Of a stretch of 58,420 bases of DNA, positions 41,304 to 50,192 are shown piece by piece. The notes under the pieces are model-generated. The model worked only from the letters and a program-made list of their open reading frames with translations, was not told where the DNA came from and made no database searches. Position 1 is the stretch's first letter. Every line of letters begins with the position of its first letter. Both the position numbers and the translations under genes were made by a program. The stretch lies in contig CAZNFR010000014.1 of assembly GCA_964572225.1 (NCBI GenBank), positions 1 through 58,420 of the forward strand, read 5' to 3'. The stretch is from CAZNFR01 sp964572225 (GTDB lineage: Bacteria; Bacteroidota; Bacteroidia; Bacteroidales; GCA-2748055).

Positions 41304-43493
41304 TTAGTCATTTTCCTCGTTTTTTTCAGCATTTTTCTTTTCATTCTCTTCCAACTCAGACTTAAGTGCCGCTAAATCAGTGATATCACCTAAAGTTGTT
41401 TTTTCAATATTCTGTCTGATTTTCTTTTGTGCACGTTTCTGATTTGTTTCGGCGGTTTTCTTTTCACCTTCCTCTTTGGAGCGCTGCTCATCTTCAAAGA
41501 TTCTGCTGTGAGAAACGATTATCTTCTTTGCTGATTTTGAGAATTCGATCACTTTGAAATCCATCTTCTCATCTGACTTGGGCTGTGTACCATCCTCCCT
41601 TACTAGATGTTTTGGGGTGGCAAATCCTTCTACTCCATATGGAAGTGCAACCACAGCGCCTTTTTCTGAGAGCTCGATAATGGTTCCTTCATGAACAGAT
41701 CCTACTTCGAAAATAGTTTCAAATACATCCCATGGATTCTCTTCGAGTTGCTTGTGTCCAAGACTCAGTCTTCGGTTATCCTTATCAATTTCCAGGACGG
41801 CCACTTCAATTTCATCTCCGACGTTGGTAAACTCTGCAGGGTGCTTGATTTTTTTGGTCCAGGAAAGATCAGAAATATGGATTAAACCGTCCACACCTTC
41901 TTCAATCTCGACAAAGACACCAAAATTGGTGAAATTTCTGACTTTTGCGGAATGACGGGTACCAACTGCATATTTCTCTTCGATTTTCCCCCATGGGTCT
42001 TCGCGAAGTTGCTTCATACCCAATGACATTTTCCTTTCATCCCTGTCAAGAGTTAAAATAACAGCCTCAACTTCATCTCCTACGTTAAGGAATTCCTGTG
42101 CACTTCTCAGGTGCTGGGACCATGACATTTCGGAAACGTGGATAAGTCCCTCAACACCAGGGGCAATCTCCACAAATGCTCCATAATCGGCCATTACTAC
42201 AACCTTACCCTTAACTTTATCTCCAACGTTTAGATTCTCATCCAATGAATCCCATGGATGTGAGGTCAATTGCTTTAGACCCAAGGCAATCCGCTTTTTA
42301 TCATCATCAAAGTCAAGGATAACCACATTTAATTTCTGATCAAGCTCGACGATTTCCTCAGGATGATTAACCCTGCCCCAGGAAAGATCTGTAATGTGAA
42401 TGAGACCATCCACACCGCCCAGGTCAATAAATACCCCATAAGAGGTGATATTTTTAACGGTTCCTTCAAGAACCTGACCCTTTTCAAGTTTGGCGATAAT
42501 CTCTTTTTTCTGGGCTTCAAGCTCTTCTTCAATGAGTGCCTTGTGAGAAACCACCACATTCTTGAATTCATGGTTGATCTTAACCACTTTGAATTCCATG
42601 GTCTTATCCACATAGGCATCATAGTCACGAATGGGCTTAACATCAATTTGAGAACCGGGGAGGAAGGCTTCAATACCGAAAACATCCACGATCATACCTC
42701 CTTTGGTCCGGCACTTTATGTAACCCTTGATAACCTCGTCCTTGTCGAGCGCAGCATTGACCCTGTCCCAGGACCGCATTGCCCTTGCTTTTTTGTGGGA
42801 AAGAACAAGCTGTCCCTTTTTGTCTTCTTTGTTTTCAACATACACTTCCACGGAATCTCCCGGCTGAAGTTCGGGATTATACCGGAATTCGTTGAAACTG
42901 ACAACACCCTCGGATTTGTAACCAATGTTGATCACAACCTCCCTCTTGTTCAGGGAGATAACGGTTCCATCGGTTACCTCATTCTCCGCAACCGTGGATA
43001 GGGTCTTGTCGTAAAGTTTTTCATATTTTTCTTTCTGGTTTTGCTCTTCGATGATGCTGTCATCTTCAAAGGAATCCCAGTCAAATTCAGCCATTCCTTC
43101 TTCGTTTCCGTTGGTGGGAACCGATGCTGAGGAACTGGTGGAAACAGATACTTCATCTTTGGCCTGTTCGGCTGTGGCATCGTGTGAAACCTCAGCAGTC
43201 ACTTCTTCAACCTCGGGCTCATGTGACTCTTCAGCCTCTTTATCAACTGCTTTTACTAAAGGTTCCTGCTCTTCGCTTGTCTCTTTTTCGATTTCTGCCT
43301 GAACCGATTCCTCTACCTTTTTTTCGGAAGAAATGTCGGATGAACCATTTTCAGCAGCTACAGGAGCCTTTTCTTCAATTTCTTCGGCTTTTACCTCATT
43401 TTCTTCAACCTTGTCGGTCGGTTGAGGAACCGCATTTTCATTTAAATTTGCTTCATTTTTCTCAATGTTGCCTTCTTTTTCCTTGTTTGTCAT
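41304..43493 (-). CDS. rpsA: 30S ribosomal protein S1 with acidic N-terminal extension
   Basis: A 729-residue S1 with six S1/OB repeats starting near residue 180. Typical repeat motifs are GVFIDLGGVDGLIHITDLSW, GAFVEIAPGVEGLIHVSEMSW and GVFVEIEEGVDGLIHISDLSW. S1 helps recruit and unfold mRNA on the ribosome, which matters in a phylum that mostly lacks Shine-Dalgarno initiation. The first 133 residues are unusually long, low-complexity and strongly acidic, ending at an internal Met134 (MAEFDWDSF). The C-terminus ends in a charged tail (KKNAEKNEEND). A promoter with both boxes is found 57-87 bases upstream, and the start has no Shine-Dalgarno. Confidence 0.96.
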   Translation of the reverse strand: MTNKEKEGNIEKNEANLNENAVPQPTDKVEENEVKAEEIEEKAPVAAENGSSDISSEKKVEESVQAEIEKETSEEQEPLVKAVDKEAEESHEPEVEEVTAEVSHDATAEQAKDEVSVSTSSSASVPTNGNEEGMAEFDWDSFEDDSIIEEQNQKEKYEKLYDKTLSTVAENEVTDGTVISLNKREVVINIGYKSEGVVSFNEFRYNPELQPGDSVEVYVENKEDKKGQLVLSHKKARAMRSWDRVNAALDKDEVIKGYIKCRTKGGMIVDVFGIEAFLPGSQIDVKPIRDYDAYVDKTMEFKVVKINHEFKNVVVSHKALIEEELEAQKKEIIAKLEKGQVLEGTVKNITSYGVFIDLGGVDGLIHITDLSWGRVNHPEEIVELDQKLNVVILDFDDDKKRIALGLKQLTSHPWDSLDENLNVGDKVKGKVVVMADYGAFVEIAPGVEGLIHVSEMSWSQHLRSAQEFLNVGDEVEAVILTLDRDERKMSLGMKQLREDPWGKIEEKYAVGTRHSAKVRNFTNFGVFVEIEEGVDGLIHISDLSWTKKIKHPAEFTNVGDEIEVAVLEIDKDNRRLSLGHKQLEENPWDVFETIFEVGSVHEGTIIELSEKGAVVALPYGVEGFATPKHLVREDGTQPKSDEKMDFKVIEFSKSAKKIIVSHSRIFEDEQRSKEEGEKKTAETNQKRAQKKIRQNIEKTTLGDITDLAALKSELEENEKKNAEKNEEND

Positions 43494-43549
43494 GTACGTA
43501 AAATAAAATAAATTAATAAGTTAGACATTATTTGGACTTAAACGGTGTG

Positions 43550-43580
43550 CAAAATTATAATTATTCTGTTCAATTCACAA
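43550..43580 (-). promoter_or_regulatory. Candidate rpsA promoter with -33 and -7 boxes
   Basis: On the minus strand TAATTTTG (43557-43550) is an exact -7 match and a TTG (43580-43578) lies 20 bases upstream, about the spacing of the Bacteroidota housekeeping promoter. The leader would be roughly 50 bases, AT-rich, without Shine-Dalgarno. This is the best promoter in the window. The rest of the 247-base gap is AT-rich with nothing else recognised. Confidence 0.6.
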
Positions 43581-43740
43581 TAATTACTCTGATAAAATTC
43601 GGTTTTTTTCTGCTTATAATGAGCCAAATACGGTCAGATAATCAGGGCTCGGGGAATTTGTTGAAAAAAATTGGTTTAGGGATCGGGTGTATTTTTATAA
43701 ATTCGCCTCCAGAAATCAAGATCAAAGATAAATCTTCATC

Positions 43741-45375
43741 ATGGGAAAGATCCTATCCTTCCTGGTTCCGGGTCTGATCCTTCTTTCGCTTGTAAGTCAC
43801 CTGAACGGGGTAAAATTAAGGGCCGAAGAACCCAGACGGGCCATGGTGGCAATTGAAGCCATGAAAACCGGAAATTACCTGGTTCCCCAATTAAATTCAG
43901 AAAGTTATTACAATAAGCCTCCCCTTTACAACTGGATCCTGTCAGGAGTCTTTGCACTAACGGGTTCTACGGCTGAATGGGCCGTTCGCTTACCCGGAAT
44001 CCTCTCGCTTATCCTTCTTGCTTTTCTTTCCTGGAAAATGAGCCAAGCCTGGGTCCCGGCAAATTATTCCTTTTTAATCTTCCTGGCGGTACTAACCTCG
44101 GGCGATATTTACTTCTATGCCTCTGTTAATGCAGGTGAAATTGACCTTTTTTACAGTTTGCTGGTCTTCTTGCAAGTCTTATGTATTTTTCATTTTCAAC
44201 GGAAAGGAAAGTACCTTCAAATGTTTATCCTTTCCTATCTCCTTACCTCCCTTGGTTTTCTGACCAAAGGCTTACCCTCCCTGGCCTTCCAGGGGATCAC
44301 CCTGATCTCGGTACTGGGTTACCATCGCAAGCTTTGGAAATTAATCTCCCTCTCCCACCTGACCGGACTGTCCCTGCTTTTATTAACTGCAGGCGGGTAT
44401 TTCTTAATCTATGATCGATATGATGATGCGGCCGGTTTTCTGGTAAACCTGGTAAAGGAATCCTCAAAAAAATCCTTCAATGAAGCAGGGGCTGATTCAA
44501 TCCTGGTTCATATGGCTGAATTTCCCCTCAGCCTGATAAAAATCCTATTTCCCTGGAGTCTCTTAGCCCTATTTCTTCCCGGAAGGAAAAACCTTTTCCG
44601 GGACAATGAGCTCTATCGATTCAGCATCCTTTTCCTTTTACCCAATATCCTGATCTACTGGATTTCTCCAGACACGAGGGATCGATACCTTTATATGTTT
44701 GTCCCATTCATACTGTATATCCTTTTCATGCAATTCCTTTCAGAGGGACAATACAGGGAAACTATCCACCGGGTTTTCAGAGTATGCCTGAAAGCACTTT
44801 CTGTGCTTGTTACCCTGGCATTTATGATCCTTCCCTTTATAAATGCCTTCCCCGAAAAAAGATCGGGGTTTGTCGTAATCAGCTTTTTATTTGTACTTCC
44901 TTCCGCTTCCATTACCTTCCTCCTGTTCAAAAGGCAAAATAAACAGCTTGTCTGGCTCACATGCATGATGATACTGCTGAGGTTCTACTTCAATATTCTT
45001 TTGATCCCTGCGGTGGAAGCCGGATCAAGATCAACACACTATGTCTCTGTTACAGAAGAAATCATTCAACAAACCGGCAGTGAAAAAGTATATCTTTCCG
45101 GAGCTACCGAAATACTTACCCCCGATATTACCCTTTTCGGCAAAGAAATTATGAAATCAGAGCTCCAGACTGCGCCGGTGATCGGATATGAAATATATTA
45201 TTACTATTATCGTGCTTCAGGAAGACTAATCGCTTACAAACCTGATCCCCAACCCGGGGATTATTGCCTTGTTTATTCTGAAGACCTGGATTCATTTACA
45301 AGGCCCTACTCGTCCAGGCTGGTATTTTCCGGTCTGTCGAATAAAAAAGAAATGCAATTGATTAAAATTGAATGA
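43741..45375 (+). CDS. GT-C family glycosyltransferase, ArnT/PMT-like membrane protein
   Basis: A 544-residue integral membrane protein with roughly 11-12 hydrophobic helices and a soluble C-terminal part (from about 440). The first periplasmic loop has the acidic motif AEEPRRAM followed by YYNKPPLYNW, the pattern of ArnT-type and dolichyl-phosphate-mannose-type GT-C enzymes, which use a lipid-linked sugar donor outside the inner membrane. Targets could be lipid A or a surface glycan; the sequence does not say. It is located just before the nucleotide-sugar operon (115-base gap), making a role in envelope glycan modification plausible. Confidence 0.82.
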   Translation: MGKILSFLVPGLILLSLVSHLNGVKLRAEEPRRAMVAIEAMKTGNYLVPQLNSESYYNKPPLYNWILSGVFALTGSTAEWAVRLPGILSLILLAFLSWKMSQAWVPANYSFLIFLAVLTSGDIYFYASVNAGEIDLFYSLLVFLQVLCIFHFQRKGKYLQMFILSYLLTSLGFLTKGLPSLAFQGITLISVLGYHRKLWKLISLSHLTGLSLLLLTAGGYFLIYDRYDDAAGFLVNLVKESSKKSFNEAGADSILVHMAEFPLSLIKILFPWSLLALFLPGRKNLFRDNELYRFSILFLLPNILIYWISPDTRDRYLYMFVPFILYILFMQFLSEGQYRETIHRVFRVCLKALSVLVTLAFMILPFINAFPEKRSGFVVISFLFVLPSASITFLLFKRQNKQLVWLTCMMILLRFYFNILLIPAVEAGSRSTHYVSVTEEIIQQTGSEKVYLSGATEILTPDITLFGKEIMKSELQTAPVIGYEIYYYYYRASGRLIAYKPDPQPGDYCLVYSEDLDSFTRPYSSRLVFSGLSNKKEMQLIKIE

Positions 45376-45490
45376 GTAATAAGGACAAAATCAATGCTTT
45401 ACAGCTCTTTCTGCAGGGTCCCCCTGTTCCGAAACATTAAAACCAGTATTACGTTAAATAGAACTTGAAAACAATTAAATACAATTTACC

Positions 45491-46819
45491 ATGAAAATAA
45501 CCATTGTCGGAACCGGATATGTAGGACTGGTTTCCGGTACCTGCTTCGCCGAAACGGGGATTACCGTTAATTGTGTGGATATTGACACTCAAAAAATCGA
45601 CAATTTGAATAAGGGGATCATCCCCATTTATGAACCGGGATTGGAGACCATGATTAAGACCAACGTGGAAAAAAAACGGCTGTTTTTCAGCACCAATCTT
45701 GAAGAAAGCATAAAGGATTGCGATGCGGTTTTCATTGCCGTGGGAACCCCTCCCGATGAGGATGGGAGTGCAGACCTCCAGTATGTTCTGGCAGTGGCAG
45801 GAGATATCGGAAAATATATGCAGAATTATCTGGTGGTGGTCGACAAAAGCACAGTACCTATCGGTACTGCCGAGAAAGTCCGTTTGGAAGTGAAGAAAGA
45901 ACTGGATAAAAGGAACTCCGGACTCGACTTCGATGTGGCTTCCAATCCTGAATTTTTAAAGGAGGGTGCTGCCATTGCCGATTTTCTGAAGCCCGACAGG
46001 ATTGTCGTAGGCGTGGACAGCGAAAAGGCAGAAAAAGTAATGCAGCGACTTTACAAACCTTTTCTCCTTAACGGCCATCCTCTTATTTTTATGGATATCC
46101 CTTCAGCAGAGATGACAAAATATGCAGCGAACGCAATGTTGGCGACCAAAATCAGCTTTATGAACGACATAGCCAACCTATGTGAGATTGTTGGAGCAGA
46201 CGTTAACAATGTGAGAAGGGGAATTGGAAGCGATTCCAGAATCGGTCCGAAATTTATCTATGCCGGGGCTGGTTACGGCGGATCCTGTTTCCCAAAAGAT
46301 GTCAAAGCACTGATCAAAACATCTACCGATTACCATTATTCCCTTGAAATACTCAAAGCGGTTGAAAATGTAAACGAAAGGCAGAAAAAAGTACTCCCGG
46401 CAAAAATACTGAACCATTTCAGCAATAATATCCAGGATAAAACCTTTGCTATGTGGGGGCTATCATTCAAACCCAAAACCGACGATATGAGAGAAGCTCC
46501 ATCTCTGGTTATTATTGAAGACCTTGTAACCCGCGGTGCAAAAGTAAAAGCCTACGATCCGGTTGCCATGGAAGAAGCCCGGCGCCGTATCGGTGATCAG
46601 ATTGATTATTGCGGAGATATGTATGAGGCGCTGATCGACGCCGATGCTCTCATTATTGTTACTGAATGGCCGGAATTCAGAGTTCCCAATTATAAAGTGA
46701 TTGACCGGCTTTTAAAGGAAAAACTGATCTTTGACGGAAGGAACATATATGAGCCAGGAGAAATGAAAGAGTTTGGTTTTACTTATTACAGTATTGGAAG
46801 GAAAACGATAACTCCATAA
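45491..46819 (+). CDS. ugd: UDP-glucose 6-dehydrogenase
   Basis: A 442-residue UDP-glucose dehydrogenase that makes UDP-glucuronate with two NAD. The N-terminal Rossmann motif is GTGYVGLVSG, followed by AVGTPPDEDGSAD and DKSTVPIGTAEKV. The catalytic cysteine is Cys266 in GAGYGGSCFPKDVKAL. The C-terminal UDP-binding domain has the SFKPKTDDMREAPS segment. The next gene, UDP-glucuronate decarboxylase, starts 2 bases after the stop, so its product is passed straight to UDP-xylose synthesis. Confidence 0.97.
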   Translation: MKITIVGTGYVGLVSGTCFAETGITVNCVDIDTQKIDNLNKGIIPIYEPGLETMIKTNVEKKRLFFSTNLEESIKDCDAVFIAVGTPPDEDGSADLQYVLAVAGDIGKYMQNYLVVVDKSTVPIGTAEKVRLEVKKELDKRNSGLDFDVASNPEFLKEGAAIADFLKPDRIVVGVDSEKAEKVMQRLYKPFLLNGHPLIFMDIPSAEMTKYAANAMLATKISFMNDIANLCEIVGADVNNVRRGIGSDSRIGPKFIYAGAGYGGSCFPKDVKALIKTSTDYHYSLEILKAVENVNERQKKVLPAKILNHFSNNIQDKTFAMWGLSFKPKTDDMREAPSLVIIEDLVTRGAKVKAYDPVAMEEARRRIGDQIDYCGDMYEALIDADALIIVTEWPEFRVPNYKVIDRLLKEKLIFDGRNIYEPGEMKEFGFTYYSIGRKTITP

Positions 46820-46821
46820 TT

Positions 46822-47772
46822 ATGAAAAGAATACTTGTAAGCGGCGGGGTCGGGTTTATCGGCAGCCACCTTTGCGAACGTCTTCTGAATGAAGGAAATG
46901 AAGTGATTTGCCTCGATAATTATTTCACCGGCAGTAAAAGAAACATCGTTCATCTTCTGAATAACCCCTATCTGGAAGTGGTTAGACATGACGTTACCCA
47001 GTCCTATTATGCTGAAGTGGATGAGATCTATAACCTTGCCTGCCCGGCTTCTCCGATCCATTACCAGTACAATCCCATCAAAACCATCAAGACATCGGTT
47101 ATGGGAGCGATCAACATGCTTGGACTGGCAAAGCGGGTAAAGGCAAAAATTCTTCAGGCCTCGACCAGCGAGGTATACGGAGACCCAAAAATTCATCCCC
47201 AACCAGAGGAATATTGGGGAAACGTTAACCCTATCGGCATAAGATCCTGTTACGACGAGGGTAAAAGATGTGCTGAAACGCTTTTTATGGATTATCACCA
47301 GCAAAATAAAGTAAGGATAAAAATCGTACGGATTTTTAATACTTACGGTCCCAGGATGCATCCAAACGACGGAAGGGTGGTGTCGAATTTTATCGTACAG
47401 GCATTGCAGAATAAACCCATTACCCTTTATGGTGACGGAAGTCAAACCAGAAGTTTCCAGTATGTGGACGATCTGGTCGAAGGAATGATGCGCTTAATGG
47501 CAACCGGGGATGAGATTACCGGTCCTGTAAATATTGGCAATCCGGGTGAGTTTACCATCAGGGAACTGGCTGAAATAATTAAGGAAATGACCGGTTCTTC
47601 TTCCGAAATTACCTATCTTCCCCTGCCCCACGATGATCCTATTCAGAGAAAACCCATCATTGATAAGGCTAGGAAACTCCTGGAGAATTGGGAACCTAAA
47701 ATACAACTTAGGGAAGGGCTTTCAAAAACCATTGAGTATTTCGAAAACCTTCTGAAAAATACGAAAATATGA
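46822..47772 (+). CDS. UDP-glucuronate decarboxylase (UDP-xylose synthase)
   Basis: A 316-residue extended short-chain dehydrogenase. GGVGFIGSHL binds NAD, then HDVTQ, NLACPASP and ASTSEVYGDP, the catalytic YxxxK as Tyr144 and Lys148 in CYDEGKR, and RIFNTYGPRM. The CPASP and SEVYGDP segments are typical of UXS, which converts UDP-glucuronate to UDP-xylose, and distinguish it from dTDP-glucose 4,6-dehydratase (RfbB). It lies 2 bases after ugd and overlaps rfbA by 4 bases (ATGA), so the three are translationally coupled. The final acceptor of the xylose is not identifiable here. Confidence 0.94.
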   Translation: MKRILVSGGVGFIGSHLCERLLNEGNEVICLDNYFTGSKRNIVHLLNNPYLEVVRHDVTQSYYAEVDEIYNLACPASPIHYQYNPIKTIKTSVMGAINMLGLAKRVKAKILQASTSEVYGDPKIHPQPEEYWGNVNPIGIRSCYDEGKRCAETLFMDYHQQNKVRIKIVRIFNTYGPRMHPNDGRVVSNFIVQALQNKPITLYGDGSQTRSFQYVDDLVEGMMRLMATGDEITGPVNIGNPGEFTIRELAEIIKEMTGSSSEITYLPLPHDDPIQRKPIIDKARKLLENWEPKIQLREGLSKTIEYFENLLKNTKI

Positions 47773-48659
47773 AAGGAATTATCCTGGCAGGGGGATCCGG
47801 AACCAGACTTTACCCCCTTACAAGAAGTATATCAAAGCAGATTATCCCCGTGTACGACAAACCCATGATCTATTATCCACTTTCGGTGCTTATGCTGGCT
47901 GGGATCAAGGAAATACTGATCATATCCACTCCCAAGGATCTGCCTCTTTATCATGACCTGCTGGGGAACGGAAATCAACTCGGACTTAAGCTCAGTTATG
48001 CAGAACAGCCCTCACCCGACGGACTCGCACAGGCCTTTCTGATCGGTGAGCAATTTATCGGGATCGATAATTGCTGCCTTATTCTGGGCGATAACGTCTT
48101 TTACGGACATGGATTTGGGAAAGTCCTGACAGAAACTGCCACCCTCAATGAGGGTGCCGTCGTATTCGGTTACTATGTGACCGATCCCCAACGATACGGA
48201 GTGGTTGAATTCGATAAAAATATGCAGGTGGTTAGCCTGGAGGAAAAACCTCAGAACCCAAAATCCAATTACGCAGTTACCGGATTGTATTTTTATGATA
48301 ATACCGTGGTCGGGAAAGCCAAAGCCCTCAAACCTTCTGCAAGGGGTGAACTCGAAATTACCGACCTCAACCGACTCTACCTGGAAGAAGATAAACTAAA
48401 GGTAAAACTTATGGGAAGAGGAATGGCCTGGCTGGATACAGGTACACACGAGAGTCTGCTTCAGGCGTCAAATTATATTTATACCATAGAGAAAAGGCAG
48501 GGTCTGAAGATTTCCTGCATTGAAGAGGTGGCTTTTAAAAAAGGCTTGATCGATAAAAAACAGTTGTTGCACCTTGCAGAGATGCACGGGAAAAGCCAAT
48601 ACGGTGATTATCTTTATGCCATTGCCAACGACAGGATCTATACCTTTGACAATACCTGA
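47769..48659 (+). CDS. rfbA: Glucose-1-phosphate thymidylyltransferase
   Basis: A 296-residue RfbA/RmlA that makes dTDP-glucose from glucose 1-phosphate and dTTP, the first step of dTDP-L-rhamnose synthesis. The N-terminal GGSGTRLYPLT nucleotide loop, KQIIPVYDKPMIYYPLS, the YAEQPSPDGLAQAF segment, LGDNVFYG and the C-terminal WLDTGTHESLLQAS segment are diagnostic. Start ATG overlaps the UXS stop codon (ATGA). rfbC follows after 88 bases; that gap contains an imperfect inverted repeat (48674-48703). RfbB, the next enzyme in the pathway, is missing from the cluster. Confidence 0.97.
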   Translation: MKGIILAGGSGTRLYPLTRSISKQIIPVYDKPMIYYPLSVLMLAGIKEILIISTPKDLPLYHDLLGNGNQLGLKLSYAEQPSPDGLAQAFLIGEQFIGIDNCCLILGDNVFYGHGFGKVLTETATLNEGAVVFGYYVTDPQRYGVVEFDKNMQVVSLEEKPQNPKSNYAVTGLYFYDNTVVGKAKALKPSARGELEITDLNRLYLEEDKLKVKLMGRGMAWLDTGTHESLLQASNYIYTIEKRQGLKISCIEEVAFKKGLIDKKQLLHLAEMHGKSQYGDYLYAIANDRIYTFDNT

Positions 48660-48747
48660 TCTTAATTCCCTATGGTTTTGACAGAAAAAACACCAGTCAA
48701 ACCGAATGAAAATTTTTAGAATTAGCTCATAATATAAGCCTATACCC

Positions 48748-49275
48748 ATGAATATTATTGAAACCGAAATAGAAGGATTATTTGTGATCGAACCCAGGGT
48801 TTTTGAAGATCCCCGGGGCTACTTTTACGAGAGTTACAACAAAAACACCTACACCCAATCGGGAATCACCATGGAATTTGTGCAGGATAATGAATCCCAG
48901 TCCCAATACGGAGTTATTCGCGGACTCCATTTTCAAAAAGAACCCTATGCACAAACCAAACTTGTCCGGGTTATCCACGGAAGCATTTATGATGTTGCCG
49001 TCGACCTGAGAAAAGGATCACCCTCTTTTGGAAAGTGGTTCGGGATTGAACTTACCCGTGAAAACCGCCTCCAGATGTACGTTCCCAAGGGATTTGCACA
49101 CGGATTTTCCGTGCTCACCGAAAAGGCGGTAGTCAATTATAAATGTGATGAGTTTTATCAGCCATCCTCCGAAGCCGGGATCCGCTACGATGACCCCTCA
49201 CTGGGGATAGACTGGAGGATCGAATCCGGGAAACAACTAATCTCAGACAAGGATAGTGCCCTCCCCTTCTTGTAA
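48748..49275 (+). CDS. rfbC: dTDP-4-dehydrorhamnose 3,5-epimerase
   Basis: A 175-residue cupin-fold epimerase, third step of dTDP-L-rhamnose synthesis. It shows PRVFEDPRGYFYESYN at the start, FVQDNESQSQYGVIRGLHFQ with the catalytic histidine, DLRKGSPSFGKW, and the PKGFAHGFSVL segment. The length is typical (about 180). It lies 52 bases before rfbD, same strand. Confidence 0.96.
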   Translation: MNIIETEIEGLFVIEPRVFEDPRGYFYESYNKNTYTQSGITMEFVQDNESQSQYGVIRGLHFQKEPYAQTKLVRVIHGSIYDVAVDLRKGSPSFGKWFGIELTRENRLQMYVPKGFAHGFSVLTEKAVVNYKCDEFYQPSSEAGIRYDDPSLGIDWRIESGKQLISDKDSALPFL

Positions 49276-49327
49276 GATGCCGATTATATTTTTACCTTCG
49301 CAGAATAATTGATTATTCTGTTGCACC

Positions 49328-50188
49328 ATGCCGAAAATACTTATCACGGGGGCCGGCGGACAATTAGGCAGTTCTTTTCGGAAAATTGCCGGAGAATCTG
49401 AAAATGAATTTGTTTTTCAGTCCAGAAAAGAGCTTGATGTATGCAATACAGCTTCGTTTCAGGCTTCTCTCAATCTTCATAAACCTGATTACGTTATAAA
49501 TGCAGCTGCCTATACTGCGGTTGACAAGGCAGAAGAAGAAAGGGAACTCGCAAGACATATTAATATGGATGCTGTAGTTTCCATGGCCGGCAAATGCAAT
49601 CATAGAAACATCCGGTTTATCCATATTTCCACCGATTATGTATTCGATGGAACCGGACACCTTCCTTATACCGAAGAGGACCAAACCAACCCGCTTTCGG
49701 TTTACGGACAAAGTAAACGAAATGGAGAAGCAGGGATAGAATACCTTGAAAATGTGCTGGTCCTCAGGACTTCCTGGCTGTATTCTGAGTTCACCGGAAA
49801 TTTTCTTCAAACCATGAGACGAGTGATGAAAGAAAGAGAGGAAGTAAGAGTGGTATTTGACCAGATAGGAACTCCAACCTATACCGGTGATCTTGCCAGG
49901 GGTATCCTAACCTTAATTTCGGAAGCAGAATCAGATCGTTTTCACCAGGGTGTGTTTCATTTTTCGAATGAAGGGACCGGAAGCTGGTACGACTTCGCAT
50001 GGGAAATTAAAAACATTGCCGGGTTCGTCGTAAAGCTTACCCCCATAGAAACAAAGGATTACCCCCTACCGGCCAAACGCCCGTTTTACTCGGTGCTAAA
50101 TAAGGATAAGATCAAAAAAACCTATAGTCTGACCATCCCACACTGGAAGGAATCTTTGATGAATTGTTTTAGGGAATTAAATAATTAA
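49328..50188 (+). CDS. rfbD: dTDP-4-dehydrorhamnose reductase
   Basis: A 286-residue short-chain dehydrogenase performing the last step to dTDP-L-rhamnose. The NADPH motif GAGGQLGSSF, DYVINAAAYTAVDKAEEE, STDYVFDG, and the catalytic Tyr and Lys in VYGQSKRNGE are present, with RTSWLYSEFTGNFLQTM following. Complete. It ends 4 bases before the phosphohexomutase gene, whose product can supply glucose 1-phosphate for rfbA. Confidence 0.95.
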   Translation: MPKILITGAGGQLGSSFRKIAGESENEFVFQSRKELDVCNTASFQASLNLHKPDYVINAAAYTAVDKAEEERELARHINMDAVVSMAGKCNHRNIRFIHISTDYVFDGTGHLPYTEEDQTNPLSVYGQSKRNGEAGIEYLENVLVLRTSWLYSEFTGNFLQTMRRVMKEREEVRVVFDQIGTPTYTGDLARGILTLISEAESDRFHQGVFHFSNEGTGSWYDFAWEIKNIAGFVVKLTPIETKDYPLPAKRPFYSVLNKDKIKKTYSLTIPHWKESLMNCFRELNN

Positions 50189-50192
50189 ACCA

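Noticed and set aside
42363..43001. A 212-codon open frame antisense to rpsA
   Set aside because: It lies entirely within the S1 repeats, has no recognisable protein pattern, and arises from the codon usage of the real gene.
43092..43094. Internal Met134 of rpsA as the real start
   Set aside because: The promoter lies close to the upstream ATG, long acidic tails are known in S1 of this phylum, and no initiation signal at proper spacing precedes Met134; kept as a question for proteomics.
48674..48703. Imperfect hairpin (GGTTTTGAC with GTCAAACC) between rfbA and rfbC
   Set aside because: One bulge, a 13-base loop and no T-tract; could be an operator or nothing, so it was not listed as a feature.
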